From Liolophura sinensis (Eukaryota > Mollusca > Polyplacophora > Chitonida > Chitonidae), in contig NC_088302.1 of the NCBI RefSeq assembly GCF_032854445.1, positions 30,163,979-30,227,978 of the forward strand: 64,000 nucleotides of DNA, read 5' to 3'. Numbering within the stretch: the stretch's first letter is position 1; every line of letters begins with the position of its first letter. A program made the translations under genes and the position numbers. This document shows positions 34,701 through 46,945 of this stretch, piece after piece. Under the pieces are notes generated by a model, which made no database searches, was not told the DNA's origin, and saw only the letters and a program-made list of their open reading frames with translations.

Positions 34701-36384
34701 TCGAGGTGTCGTAGGTACATCTGCACTCCCACTTCAGTCGGCTTGACTGAATCAAAGAAAAATGAAACACATGAATGTACATGAATCACGTGAGAACTGC
34801 CTGACGTCAAGTCTCAACAGTTGCACGCACACCTCACCTGTGTGGACGCCAGTGGTCTCCAAATGTGTGTATCCAAGGATAAATGGACGTAACAGTGTCA
34901 TTTGAATAATGTGAAGGATTATTATGACAACCTGGTTAAGAGGTTGTGTGATTGATACTAGTACTTGAATTTATATAGGTCATAATAGTAATATTTTTGT
35001 TGTTGATGTTTCAAATCGTGCTGAAACAATACAGGAAATCCAGTAATTTTCGGTACATAGTGCATATTAATTAGTGAATTTCTTTAGTCTGTTGCATTAA
35101 TTTACTGAATGTTGGCTTGATTGTTTACAACTGGCGTTTAATGACAAAAACATCAAATAGTTTTTTTCTGTATAGATAATGACTAGACAACATAAAAAAG
35201 ACAGAATGTCGTCTATTTTAGTTTCCATTATTTGGGTTTAAATGAAAATTGGGCGGAAACTTACTCTCCAAATCGCCAGGTGCCACGTTAGGGTCATAGT
35301 CGGCTAGTATGTGTTTTACAAGGAATCGCCTGTCAATTCAAATAGTAACGACGCCATTAAATATTTTGTATGAAAACACTTTCTTCACCTTTACACCAGG
35401 GCCTGTTATAGGCAGATACACGAATACTTAAGTGATCGCATCTGTACTCAATTATGTAGATTAATGAGGAGTTTTGGTAGCAACAAACATAAATTCAGAG
35501 ACGCCTGGATTTTTTGAGCACTTTAAATACATGATTTTTTCTTGATGCGTATATATTCTTGAAATGACACAACGATAATAATTCGAATTAGACGAATACC
35601 AAAATGCTTCAGCTAGAAAGACATTTTATTCTAATATTTGCCTGTTTTTTTTTTGTTTTTTTTTTGTTTTTTTTTAGATTTTTTATCACATTTCGATAAA
35701 ATTATTCTTTTTGCAACATCATACACATTCACCAACCGAAAATCCCCACAATTCATGGAATCATGTAGGCAAGTCTTAGTACCGGGAAGGGATCTCTCCT
35801 GTGTAGTTGTTACCCCGACATCGAACAATGGATAGTAAGACAAGGACTGTAGCTGCACCCCACATCACCATAAATGTCTAAAACACAGAGGACTACATCA
35901 GACATATAGACAGAGAACGTGAAAAATGTGAGCACATTATGATCTGCCTTTGACTGGTCAACAGAAAATTGGAGTTTATGCTACGAGTACAGATAAATAA
36001 AAAATATATATTTAGGGCCTATTTATTTGATTTTGGTTTTACGCCTTTCTCCCACATCTTTAACTGTACGAGCTTTAGAGCTGTTCCCTTTAACTTGGTG
36101 CGTATACCACTATGTTGTAAACACTTGAAGATGCTTACTTAATTACGTATAACGGGTGGTGGTATCCCAGATATCAACACAGAGATAACGATTATATACA
36201 TCCTCTCTTTCAAGTATCTGCAAACAGAACGACAGACAGCTGTTCGGAGTTATTGATAGATCGATTGTACTGAAAACAAGGTACTAAGGAGCAGTGACCA
36301 GATTCGTGGTACAACAGTCATGCTAGACAAATTTTACCTGGATCGTACTCGGATGTGGTAAGGAAACCAGAAGTCACAAATGTG

Positions 36385-36570
36385 GTAAGTGTGGAAAGAT
36401 GGTATACGGATATCCAGAGAATGCGGACAGCCTGAAAGGATGGTTTACGGATATCCAGAGAATGTCATCAGTCTGGAACGATGGTATACGGATATCCACA
36501 GGATGTGGTCAGCCTGGAACGATGGTATACAGATATCCACAGAATGGAAGGATGTTTACATGGATATCCA
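36385..36570. repeat. minisatellite, ~40-bp unit (right arm)
   Basis: Four to five copies of GATGGTATACGGATATCCAG-type units, inverted relative to 5495-5830. Confidence 0.8.
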
Positions 36571-38394
36571 GAGAGAGCACACGTCGATGTAGGTAGGCCT
36601 ACTTCCCCAAGTGAAATTATACAGTTTACCGTCAAACAGCTAGGTCAAAAGAAAATAAAAGGTCCGAATTATCAGAGTGAATCCACAATATTGTGACACA
36701 GTAAAATGTACGAGCCTCGTTGTATTTTATAATACCATTATCGGCATTACTGTTAAAAGCGGTTCGATAACAGTCACAACTCATCACATTTTCAGTTGTT
36801 ACAAGAGCCAGTAAATGCTAAGATCAAATATAAACCATCATGGCCTCAAGTGTTTGATTTCCTAAGCTTATTTCATCTGGGAAAATCTCAATAATTCCGA
36901 TGAGCTGATTTCAAAGCAGAGATATTCAATTATTTATATTGTCCTCGGGCTTAGCCCATTTTGCTTTACTCGTGAATCAGATTACTCTAACATAAACGAA
37001 ATGTTGTGTTCAAGGCTTTAAAAAACGCTCATCAAATAAATGAATAAATAATTTAATATTTCAAATACTAGTTTTTCTTTGAGCTATTTACTGCATTTAA
37101 TAAAATTTATCTTTAATTATCAGATCTAACCTTGTTCCAAAATGTCTATAATTCTCGTGAAACATACACAGGGTGGGGTACACCTATGACCAATTCACAC
37201 TGTAATAACCCATAACATCAATTCTTTTAAGAACCCTTTAAGGCGGGAAGTAATAGAAATATAATCTTCCATATAAATGTACTTTGCTGTTAACGCTCAA
37301 GACACTTCACAAGGATAACTGGCGGTCATTGCATCATTAATATCATCTTCTTGGACAAACGATTTTACCTTGATATTGGATTTTGGATAATTCAATAATA
37401 CGTGCGACAAAATCAAAGATTCTCTCCACATGGTTGAGCTCAGAATATTATAGTCTGAAAAAATGGATACTTTTTAATCACGAACGATTTCCGAGGTGTC
37501 TTTAACCTGAATGCGTTCAATGTTAAACATCCTGGAAAATGAGAAAACAATATGCACTCACCCTTTCCAGTAAATGATATCCCAAGTGCTGTTTCAGATG
37601 AAAAACTTTTATAAAATCGTGAACGTAGCTGAGGGAGCGAATGGACGACGCCCGTCTTGAAGTAATTCGTTAACCGATAGACAGGCGAATGTCATTTCTG
37701 TGTTCCTTGTGTAGGGTGATCAATGCCTGGGGCTAAGGCTGCTTATGCGCTCTCGTCGGACACGGGCCTGAAGCTTAATACACCCAATTGTCCCTGCCTT
37801 CGTTCTCCGTAGCCTCAGAGGAACATGTCCCAATGCGAACAACCATCACGTTCCATCAGGGTTCCTCTGCGTATTCTGTGACCCCACTCGTCTTAGTAAA
37901 TCTATATCTCACCGTTATTTAAAGATGATCTGTAAAACCGGACCCCCCCCCCCCCTCCCGCTATACCTGATCAGTTTGATCAGCCACTGAATCCGTGTTA
38001 AGTGGCGGGTAATGTGCGGCCTGAGCATCGGACAAACATTAGGCTATCTGTGACAACGTCATTACAACTATGGACAATTGTGGTTGTGACTGTGGTTGTG
38101 GTGGTGATTGTGACGGTGGCGGTGGCGGTTGTGATGGTTGTGGTGGTGGTGGTGGTTGTGGTTATGGTGGCGGTGGGGATGGGAGGTGGACATATTGAAG
38201 ATATTCGCTAATATGAGATTGAATACCCCAACAATGTCCCATATTTTTATACATCTCGACTTCGCCGTTGTGAAGAATTTTTTACCGTTCTGCACCACAT
38301 TTCCCCGCTTAATTGCACATCGACATCAGGAGTTGTTAGAATCTGTACCAGCAAATACCATGCATGTACACCGAGTTGCCATTGCTAAATTATC

Positions 38395-38640
38395 TATCTA
38401 TCATGATTCCATGCAGTACATGTGCATTATTCTATACAGTACATGTACATGATTCCACTCAGTACATGTACATGATTCCACGGAGTACATGTACATGATT
38501 CCACTCAGTACATGTACATGATTCCACTCAGTACATGTACATGATTCCACTCAGTACATGTACATGATTCCACGGAGTACATGTACATGATTCCACGGAC
38601 TACATGCACATGATTCCATACAGTACATTAATTACTGAAA
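38395..38640. repeat. 23-bp tandem repeat
   Basis: About ten copies of ACATGTACATGATTCCACTC plus three bases. Each unit contains the palindrome GTACATGTAC. The left arm has only two or three diverged copies at about 2740-2800. Confidence 0.92.
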
Positions 38641-40912
38641 CTACAGGGTCTGTATATATAACGAATACTCTCCGTGTATGCTTGGGGAAACAGTTTTATT
38701 TCGGAAAACATATTGGAATCATCGTCTTATTGCAGATACGCATGTTTACAAACCTTTCAAATAAATCCAATAAACATTCGAATGTGACCAGATTCGTCAA
38801 TACGCCTGTATTATGTGTATAGTCGCCATAACGCTTAATACAGCAGTCTAACCTTAAAAAAAGAAAACTAGGTATAATTATGGTACAACAAATAGTCTTG
38901 TCTCAACAACCCCAGCTTCATTCTCCCTCCGTCTGTGTGTATAGCGGTCTAGATAACGGACCAGGAGTCCATTTATCTGCACACGGCAGCTCATCTCGCC
39001 GCTTCCACGCACGATCAATCTTTAATGAAACTTTTGTTATATTTTAAAAACCTCTGCGCGGCCTTCCGATAGAAAAACAGCAAGAAAAATCGGTTGTACA
39101 TCAGCCAAAAATGTCATAATCCAGTATACAATATCACAAATAGGACCTACAGGTTTGTGACGATTTAGGGCGTTTTCAAGCGATTATAAGCGATAGCGGT
39201 TGATTCGTAGACAAATGTTGATTATTTAGGATGTTTCGGGTTTGACGACATCGATTTTGGGGTAAAATTAACTCAAGACTATTCTATACTCGCAGTGTGT
39301 TTTTTGTAATACAGTATAGTAGCATTCTTCTCCATGCAATATTCAGGATACGCTATCTTATTGCTTGGCTTTACTGTGACATCTATGCATAGCGTCTATG
39401 ATTTATACTTGGCATTTCTTTTTGAACGAACAAGCATTATTTGCCCTACTCGCTCCGTTAACGGTAATTATTCCTTGGTGGAATGACTTCCATGGACGTT
39501 CAATTCACTACACCTCTCTTACTGGAACGGTTTATTAATTTATAGGTCGACCAATTGGACGTGCGTCGCAATTTAACGGTAACAACGTTGTTTGGCTTGA
39601 TAATTCCGATTTCCTGACCGTCGGTAAATATTAAATGAACCTCAAACATTCGCCACGAAACATTTTCCCTGGATTTTTATCCTGTACAGTATACAGCAAT
39701 CCGACCTTATTAATGACAGCTATTCCAAGATAAATACCGTTTGTGCGGCATTATGTACAGATAATAACGTGCAGCATGTGTAATCGATGTCTTAACATGC
39801 GCTCTGTGTAGTATGTGGTCAAAGTATGAGTTTCGCAAGGGAAGAGGGTTAGCAGCAAACGATTCATTGCCAGAGCCTGTTACAGGCTGGCACTTAATTG
39901 GTTGCATGTATAACAAAGGCACCCGCAATACCTGGTCATCACACAGTCAACTTACCAGGTAAGGTGTCCTATTTATCTATGACATAACACTTGGCTTTTG
40001 GCAGTATTTTGTTACAAATCTTCAACAAATCTTCAACTTTACGGTGAGCAAGCCACAACAGTGTTTATATATAAAACACTTGTCAAACGTGTTTGTAGTA
40101 ATTGCGACCAGTAAAGCACTTCATACGTTTATGGTTCTATGATGTAAATTATCGCTTTCGGGCTAATGTATACCAAAACCATTCACTTCACGCTTCCCTT
40201 GGGTTGCATGTGAGATGAGTGAATGTAAAGAATTTTGTGAGGAAACCATTGCTGAACCATAAATGTGACATTTCTGTAAATAAGAAACATTGAGTTTTAC
40301 AAATACAAAGGGAGGGAGGGGAGGGTAGTGGCTTGCTTTTTAATTGCTATAGCGATATATATTTCTCAGACACGGATTTTTTAATATTTCCCTGCTCCCT
40401 CGCGCCCCTTTACGACAAGAAACTGTCGACGTTGGTCTTTTCTGTGTGGTCGTTATCGTAACGTTTCAGTGGACAGTGGACATTTCAGGACAAAAGTTTA
40501 AAGAGATATTGCCAAAACAACGATTCTCACAGACCAGTGTATAAGATATGAATATTTATCTCATTTGGACTTTTATCTTTTCAACTGTTCACATAAAATC
40601 GTGGCGATTTATTAAACATGTTGAATACTTTGCCCCTATTGCAGTGAAAGCTCAAGTAAACACAATTGTGAAGCACAACGCCGTGCGCAAATTCTGGCTA
40701 CATTTACTTACAAGAGAAGTGTAAAACGTAAGAAAGTGTAAAACGTAAGAAACTTAAATTGAAGGTATTTGATGACACATCCTTGACACACTATTTTTCT
40801 GTAATAATATGCGACCATGCATGACTGAGATCGACACAAGAGTGCTAAGAAACGCTACTAAACGTAGTATGTGCCCGCTACATACAGGGCTATATTGCTA
40901 CTTAATGAAAGA

Positions 40913-41079
40913 GGGGCCTCCGTGAGTTCAAGTCCAGCTCATGCTGGCTTCCTCTACGGCGGTACGTGGGAAGGTCTCCCATCAACCTGCGGATGGCCGT
41001 GGATTTCCCAAGGGCTCTGCCCGGTTTCCACCCACCATAATGCGGGTCGCCGTCGTATAAGTGAGATATTCTGTGACAG
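40913..41079 (+). mobile_element. SINE with internal deletion in the tRNA head
   Basis: GGGGCCTCCGTG is joined directly to AGTTCAAGTCCAGCTCATGC, skipping most of the A-box side of the head. The body follows to GTGAGATATTCTGTGAC and the tail is lost. Confidence 0.85.
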
Positions 41080-43639
41080 TAAACCCTTGTATTTGTACGT
41101 ATGTACGTCTCTGCAATATACGCCATCCGTTTCCATTAAATCTAATGAAAGTGGATATATGCTCACGTCCAAAGAAACAATACAAATAAAAAATGGGCTC
41201 AACTTTATTACATTTATTACTTTAAATATGATTGCTCATCAAAATATTTTTCCTGTCAAGAAGTGTCATCTGCTTCATATCATGCTAAAAACCTCACTTG
41301 AATACAAATCAGTTGCATGTGCAACATGTGTTTCTTTTTCGTTCTCTCGCCCCCCCCCCCAAAAAAAAAAAAACCTTAGTAACGTTTCTACTGGACGGCA
41401 GAAGATTTCTTTTGAAGCCATTGCTACCTACACAAGTTATTTAAGGCTTCTAGATTATCAGTATACCGTTTGGTAAATGAGAGTAAGCGTGCTTGAAAAA
41501 GATTCATTTTTGTTTCCCGCCAAGCAGACATTTTTTTGTGTTATTGCCTTTGTCCATTATGTCTAGTTAGATTACAAACTGCTATAACACAGTGGGTCAT
41601 GTTTATTTGTTCTTCAGACATCACAGACGCAGGCTGACGCCATTGTATCTCTTTAGTAGTTCTAGGTTAAATGTCCATGCACAATATCATTTAATTAAGG
41701 ATGGCGGTAACGCGGAAAAAGCTATTCTTGTCTAAAATGTAATTTGTGGAAAATCATGCACACCAACCAGATAATTTACCTATGTCTTTATTCTATTTCC
41801 CCAAGTAATGGACAATGATAACGATTCATGTTCATTTACGAGTGTATAATACAATTAAAATTTGCTGTTTGCTTCCTCTTTGCATGGTTTTTGTTACTTT
41901 ACTTCGTTTCTGACATTTTCTGATATTTATGGTGATTGTTATTTGTGATGGGTAATTATTTAAACAGGGTTTTCTTAAGAATTCCTTTAGTTTCTGGGAA
42001 CGTCTATTATGTTTGATGATTGGTATATGCCAATGTCTGTTATGTCGCTTACACCTTTTTACATTCTGTAGAACCCCTAGTTTACTAGTAATGCGAAGCC
42101 TCTATATACCTAAGCGCATGTTACAATTTAACCCACTCTTGAAGTTTCGACTTCAATTACAACACAAGATCATAAATCGCTGGAGAGTGTAACAGATAGA
42201 CATGAGGTAAACATCCTCAGCGCAAAGCACATCATCTTGTGATCTTAACGAACTCTTGACGCACGGTATACACAACCAGCTAACGGATCTTTGTACAGAG
42301 CAGGACTGCTTATATATAATTATACTATTCTGTATGGTTAATTGTCAAGGGGTTAATCTCTGCTGCCTAACAATTGTGTGTCCACTCTGTACAGACGTGT
42401 ACATAAATTTACACGTTAACGTTACAAAGGTATGTATACTGCGGTAGGGCAAACCTAATTTTAAACTTTCGTTAATTGGCCACGTTTTGTTAACATTCGT
42501 GATTACGTAAATGAGACCTAGTATTAACTGCCGATCCCTTTACTATACCTGGCAATAAATATCTTGCCGCTGTTAACCCAAGTCGTTTGGATTTGTCTTC
42601 GAAACTGAATAGGATAATTAGTTGGCTGTGCCATCTTACGTTCTTCTAAGCTTTGTTTATCTAAAGCCAATGACAATGTACCATCTGGCATTTTCACCAA
42701 GAACTAGCTTACCGGGAGAAGACCATCAGTTTATAGGTAGATAATAGGCTAAATTGGCTGGAAGCAAAGACATACACAAAAATCTCAAAGGCTTGTCATT
42801 ATTACGTGTATCTTTTTATTATTATGTGAGCAGTATTAGCACTAACATTCTATTCTACATTCTTGGTATCGCTTACTGACTAGGTGAAAATCCAGAACCA
42901 CTGGAGTTGTACTGAAATGGACTGGTGGCGTAAATGAACAATCTACATGACTTATTGGAGCCGTATTGGAGCCGTATAAGTCAAGAGGTCTGTCCAGTTT
43001 AGATTCGGGTCCAAGCGAGTGACCGTATTGCATGTCATTTAAGGATCTTATAGATTCTTCATTATTTAATAAACGGCAACAAGAGTTGTAAAACCGTAAC
43101 TGTTGAGCAACAATGTGAACCCCCTCAAGTTAGGCGCACAGTTGATTGTTAAACAGCAGTCGGTAGTACAAATCGTAAATAAGACGATTTTGTTAAGCTA
43201 AGTCACCTTCATTATCATAATGACTGAGCAGGTAATCTCATTTTCGTACTGAGTTTCATATCCAACCACTTATTCTTCGTCTTGCGCCAAAGCTAATTCA
43301 TTTTCAATAATTTGAAGTTAATTGGATCTGAATTTGAGCCTGTGTTAAGAGTCGAATGTAGTTCATCTCTAAACACATTGGCACACGTTGTGATTTTCCT
43401 ATCTCAAATTTGCACAAATAACTGACGGTGTGATACAAGCCAAATGGACTGGTTACTTTAAAGTGTGACTTGACAGGAACCAACCGGATGTACGTAAGCA
43501 GATCTGTGGACATTATCCCCACGGTAATATGTTCATATTAGTGATCATGTTTAGTGCATTGGGGTATCACCTTATATTAGTGTCGATCTATAACGCAGAC
43601 GCCATTATCACGTTCAATAATATAAGTTGGTGTAAAGTA

Positions 43640-44640
43640 TGTGAACAAAGGAATGACAGGGCTGGGCTGTAAAACTGTATGGACAAAGCAATGGGACAGG
43701 GCTTGGTTATAAAAATGTATGGACAAAGCAATGACAGGGCTGGGTTATAAAACTGTATGGGCAAAGCAATGACAGGGCTGGGTTATAAAACTGTACGGAC
43801 AAAGGTATGACAGGGCTGGTTTGTAAAAGTGTATGGAATAAGGAATTACAGGGCTGTGTTATTAAAATGTATTGACAAAGGAATGACAGGGCTGGGTTAT
43901 AAAACTGTATGGACAAAGCAATGCCAGGGCTGGGTTATAAAACTGTATGGACAAAGGAATGACAGGGCTGGGCTGTAAAACTGTATGGACAAAGCAATGA
44001 CAGGGCTTGGTTATAAAAATTTATGGACAAAGCAATGACAGGGCTGGGTTATAAAACTGTATGGGCAATGCAATGACAGGGCTGGGTTATAAAACTGTAC
44101 GGACAAAGGTATGACAGGGCTGGTTTGTAAAAGTGTATGGAATAAGGAATTACAGGGCTGTGTTATTAAAATGTATTGACAAAGGAATGACAGGGCTGGG
44201 TTATAAAACTGTATGGACAAAGCAATGACAGGGCTTGGTTATAAAAATGTATGGACAAAGCAATGACAGGGCTGGGTTATAAAACTGTATGGGCAAAGCA
44301 ATGACAGGGCTGGGTTATAAAACTGTATGGGCAAAGCAATGACAGGGCTGGGTTATAAAACTGTACGGACAAAGGTATGACAGGGCTGGTTTGTAAAAGG
44401 GTATGGAATAAGGAATTACAGGGCTGTGTTATTAAAATGTATTGACAAAGGAATGACAGGGCTGGGTTATAAAACTGTATGGACAAAGCAATGCCAGGGC
44501 TGGGTTATAAAACTGTATGGAGAAAGGAATGACGGGGCTGGGTTATAAAACTGTATGGAGAAAGGAATGATAGGGCTGGGGTATAAAACTGTATGGAGAA
44601 AGGAATGATAGGGCTGGTGTATAAAAGTGTATCTGGAAAG
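43640..44640. repeat. minisatellite, 38-bp unit, about 26 copies
   Basis: Unit: GGACAAAGCAATGACAGGGC plus TGGGTTATAAAACTGTAT. Variant-marked blocks recur with shifts of 304 and 266 bases (8 and 7 units), giving nearly identical 69-codon minus-strand open frames at 43707, 44011 and 44277. These frames are by-products. Confidence 0.93.
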
Positions 44641-46003
44641 AAATTTAACGGTAATTAATTAATCGATTTTTTGGTAAGGCTGTCGACAGCAATAAGGTCA
44701 CCTTCAAGAATCATTGTCTTTTTTTTCTAACTAATCTTGAAAATCAGATTTATCGACAGAGAAATATATTATTTTTAAAAAATGAATAAATACCTGTATA
44801 AAAAAAGAAGGCAATAAATAAATAAATCAAACCTATGAATAAAATAAAATAAATTGTTTTCATGCCACTGCCGTGTGTATTCTTTTCCTTTATCTCGATA
44901 TATTTTCGAAGCAGACTTTATGATGAACGTAAAAATGATTTTGAAATAACAGTGTATTCTGCACGCCGCTTTAAACTGAGGATAAATTTACTTCCCTTTA
45001 TTTGTATAGCATAACATCATTGTAATGCGTTTAGGCACTACACAGTTTGCGAGACAATCTTTGGTACTGACTTGCCTTAGTCTCTATCATCTTTTCACAT
45101 AGTAGACCATGAAAAGTTGCTTCATGACAGGTAGATAAATCCAGCATGCACATTTATGGATAGCTGAATTATGTATGTATATAGGTTGAGACATTGTTCG
45201 TAAGACAATAGGTATATTATAAGAGAATGTGGATTGCTGGAATAATGGATCAATCATGTCCAGATGATTTAGGCCATTTGGCATTTCATTGTGTATCCAA
45301 CTGAAGGGTCAGAATCTGGCAGTGGCCAGAGGCAATACTGGTGCAAGTAAGATGGGAAACTAATGAAGACATACACGAGAACACAGCTCTGAGACAGTGA
45401 TACATGACTGCAACCAGGCTATGTCCGAAATGTCATCTGTATTCTCTGAGGGTATAAGAGAGATAGATATGTGTAAAGCTTGAGAAATGTAGAAGTGAAT
45501 TAAGATCGTGTATACACGGGATGAGAGGTTTATATTTGTCCAGTGTATACCATTTCTACACAGCCTATATAGAGTTCTCCCGTAACCACATTCACGTACT
45601 CGGGATTTACCTGTCAGCCAGTGGGTAGATTTTCTGGTGCGACTGCCAGACAGCTTACTTTAACCACGGGGACGCTGTTTGCCTCTATATCCATCACTGC
45701 CGACCTGTTGGTTTAGTCGGAGAGTGGAATTATTACTGAATGTCAAACATGCACAAAGCAGGCTGGTTTCCTGTGTGTGCACTGTGAGGGTTTTATTAGC
45801 AGAGTCGTTCCTCTCTTAGGAACAAAGCGTGTTGACTGACCGTATGCATCTTCCTTCATAAGGATCAACTCCTTTCGTCAGGTAGAACATTTGTCTCTTC
45901 GTTTCCAAATCAAACAACGTTAGTGTTGCATGTGATGGCATTATTCTGAAATATGATGTTAAAATGAAGTTTTCTTAACTGGACCAAAACGTATGTCATA
46001 ATG

Positions 46004-46262
46004 TTTATTTATTTATTTATTTGATCGGTGTTTTACGCCGTACTCAGGAATATTTCACTTATACGACGGCGGCTAGCATTATGGTGGGTGGAAACCGGAC
46101 AGAGCCCGGGGGAACCCCACCACCATCCGCAGGTTGCTGGCAGACCTTCCCACATACGGCCGGAGAGGAAGCCAGTATGAGCTGGACTTGAACTCACAGC
46201 GACCGCATTGGTGACTCCTGGGTCATTGCGCTGCGCTAGCGGGCAAACCAACGGAGGCCCCC
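46004..46262 (-). mobile_element. SINE, near full length
   Basis: Minus-strand copy: tail (TTTA)n at 46004, body, B box (GACTTGAACTC on the plus strand) and head ending GGAGGCCCCC at 46262. Confidence 0.92.
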
Positions 46263-46865
46263 TGTCATAATGGCTCCATGAAAGCAATTAACATAAGATA
46301 ACATTGACATACTGAGGATGTCCTTCTAAATTTATTGCTTATGTTTTACATACTTCAGCAGTTTTAACGATATAAAGTTTTGCATATAAATAATCACTCT
46401 TTTAAGTTTCAGTACAACATTCAGTTTTTCTTTGATAAATGGTCCACAATACACCAAATCTCAAGTGGTTGCATTATACTGATTGGGATGATACCTTTTC
46501 GCTGGAGCCTTTGCATCACGACATCGGTCGGCCGTTAAAATCTATTAGGCGGGTATTGGACATAACACCAGTAATGATGAAGTATGGTACTCTGACTGCC
46601 CAATGTCTTCGAAAAGTTAGTATGTACGGCACATGTTTAAATGAAAGTAGACGCATGTAACATCAGACATTTGCTCAAGTAAATTAGTCTAAAAATTATG
46701 ACCCCAGCCATAGACAAAAATTTGTCAGCTGTATTGATTGCAGTCGTGTTTATTAAACGCTGTGTACTGAATATTTTATACGCCATCAGTCAGGTTTACG
46801 GCTGTAAGTCCGGAGTAAATATCCGCTCTCCGTCAGGTACATAACAAATCTCCTTGCTTAAAGCC

Positions 46866-46945
46866 AAAGCCGAATTAGCGAGAGCTGGATTCGAACCTGT
46901 GACCTCATATAAAGTGCGAGAAGACATTTCAGTCAACTGAGCCAG
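46866..46945 (-). other. tRNA-like sequence (SINE head or tRNA pseudogene)
   Basis: The minus strand shows an A-box-like TGGCTCAGTTGACTGAA and a B box GGTTCGAATCC spaced as in a tRNA. No clean acceptor stem was found, so a working tRNA gene is unlikely. Confidence 0.4.

Larger units (their letters stand above)
27852..35871 (-). pseudogene. Cys-loop anion channel, inverted copy of gene A (gene B), frame broken
   Basis: Exons on the minus strand: 35783-35871, 35265-35329, 34679-34746, 32591-32819, 32023-32105, 31466-31600, 28781-29133, 27852-28009. Splice sites are intact, and sizes equal gene A except exon 4 (229 against 230) and exon 8 (158 against 168). A one-base loss in a C run near 32743-32746 puts TGA at 32727-32729, ending the protein in the ligand domain. 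Exon 8, joined at the gene A acceptor, is also out of frame; in-frame AG sites exist at 28037 and 27983. Signal peptide, loop D Arg, both disulfides, PAR-containing M2 and M4 are otherwise preserved, and exon 7 differs from gene A by a single residue (E to K). Either a young pseudogene or sequencing indels in a working gene. Confidence 0.85.
26600..40430. repeat. right arm of the large inverted duplication
   Basis: This is the reverse-complement partner of 1-17425 and carries channel gene B. It is shorter than the left arm mainly because intron 7 lacks the long 81/33-bp array seen at 15048-15772. It has its own expansions: the M4-derived array at 26835-27905, a 23-bp array at 38395-38640 and a GTGGTT-rich run near 38083-38180. 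Confidence 0.9.
35872..40430. other. non-coding region upstream of gene B
   Basis: Right-arm counterpart of 1-6672. It contains the ~40-bp minisatellite at 36385-36570, a SINE tail remnant near 37020-37052, a poly-C run near 37944-37956, a GTGGTT-rich run (38083-38180) and a 23-bp array (38395-38640). No exon is supported. Confidence 0.6.

Noticed and set aside
40902-41202. Minus-strand open frames around the SINE at 40913
   Set aside because: SINE-derived sequence; the same translated phrases recur at other SINE copies.
43707-44486. Three nearly identical 69-codon minus-strand frames, looking like a small gene family
   Set aside because: They are block copies of the 38-bp minisatellite.
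43640-44640. CRISPR array
   Set aside because: Repeats are directly adjacent with no unique spacers, and the context is an animal nuclear genome. The same holds for the other arrays.
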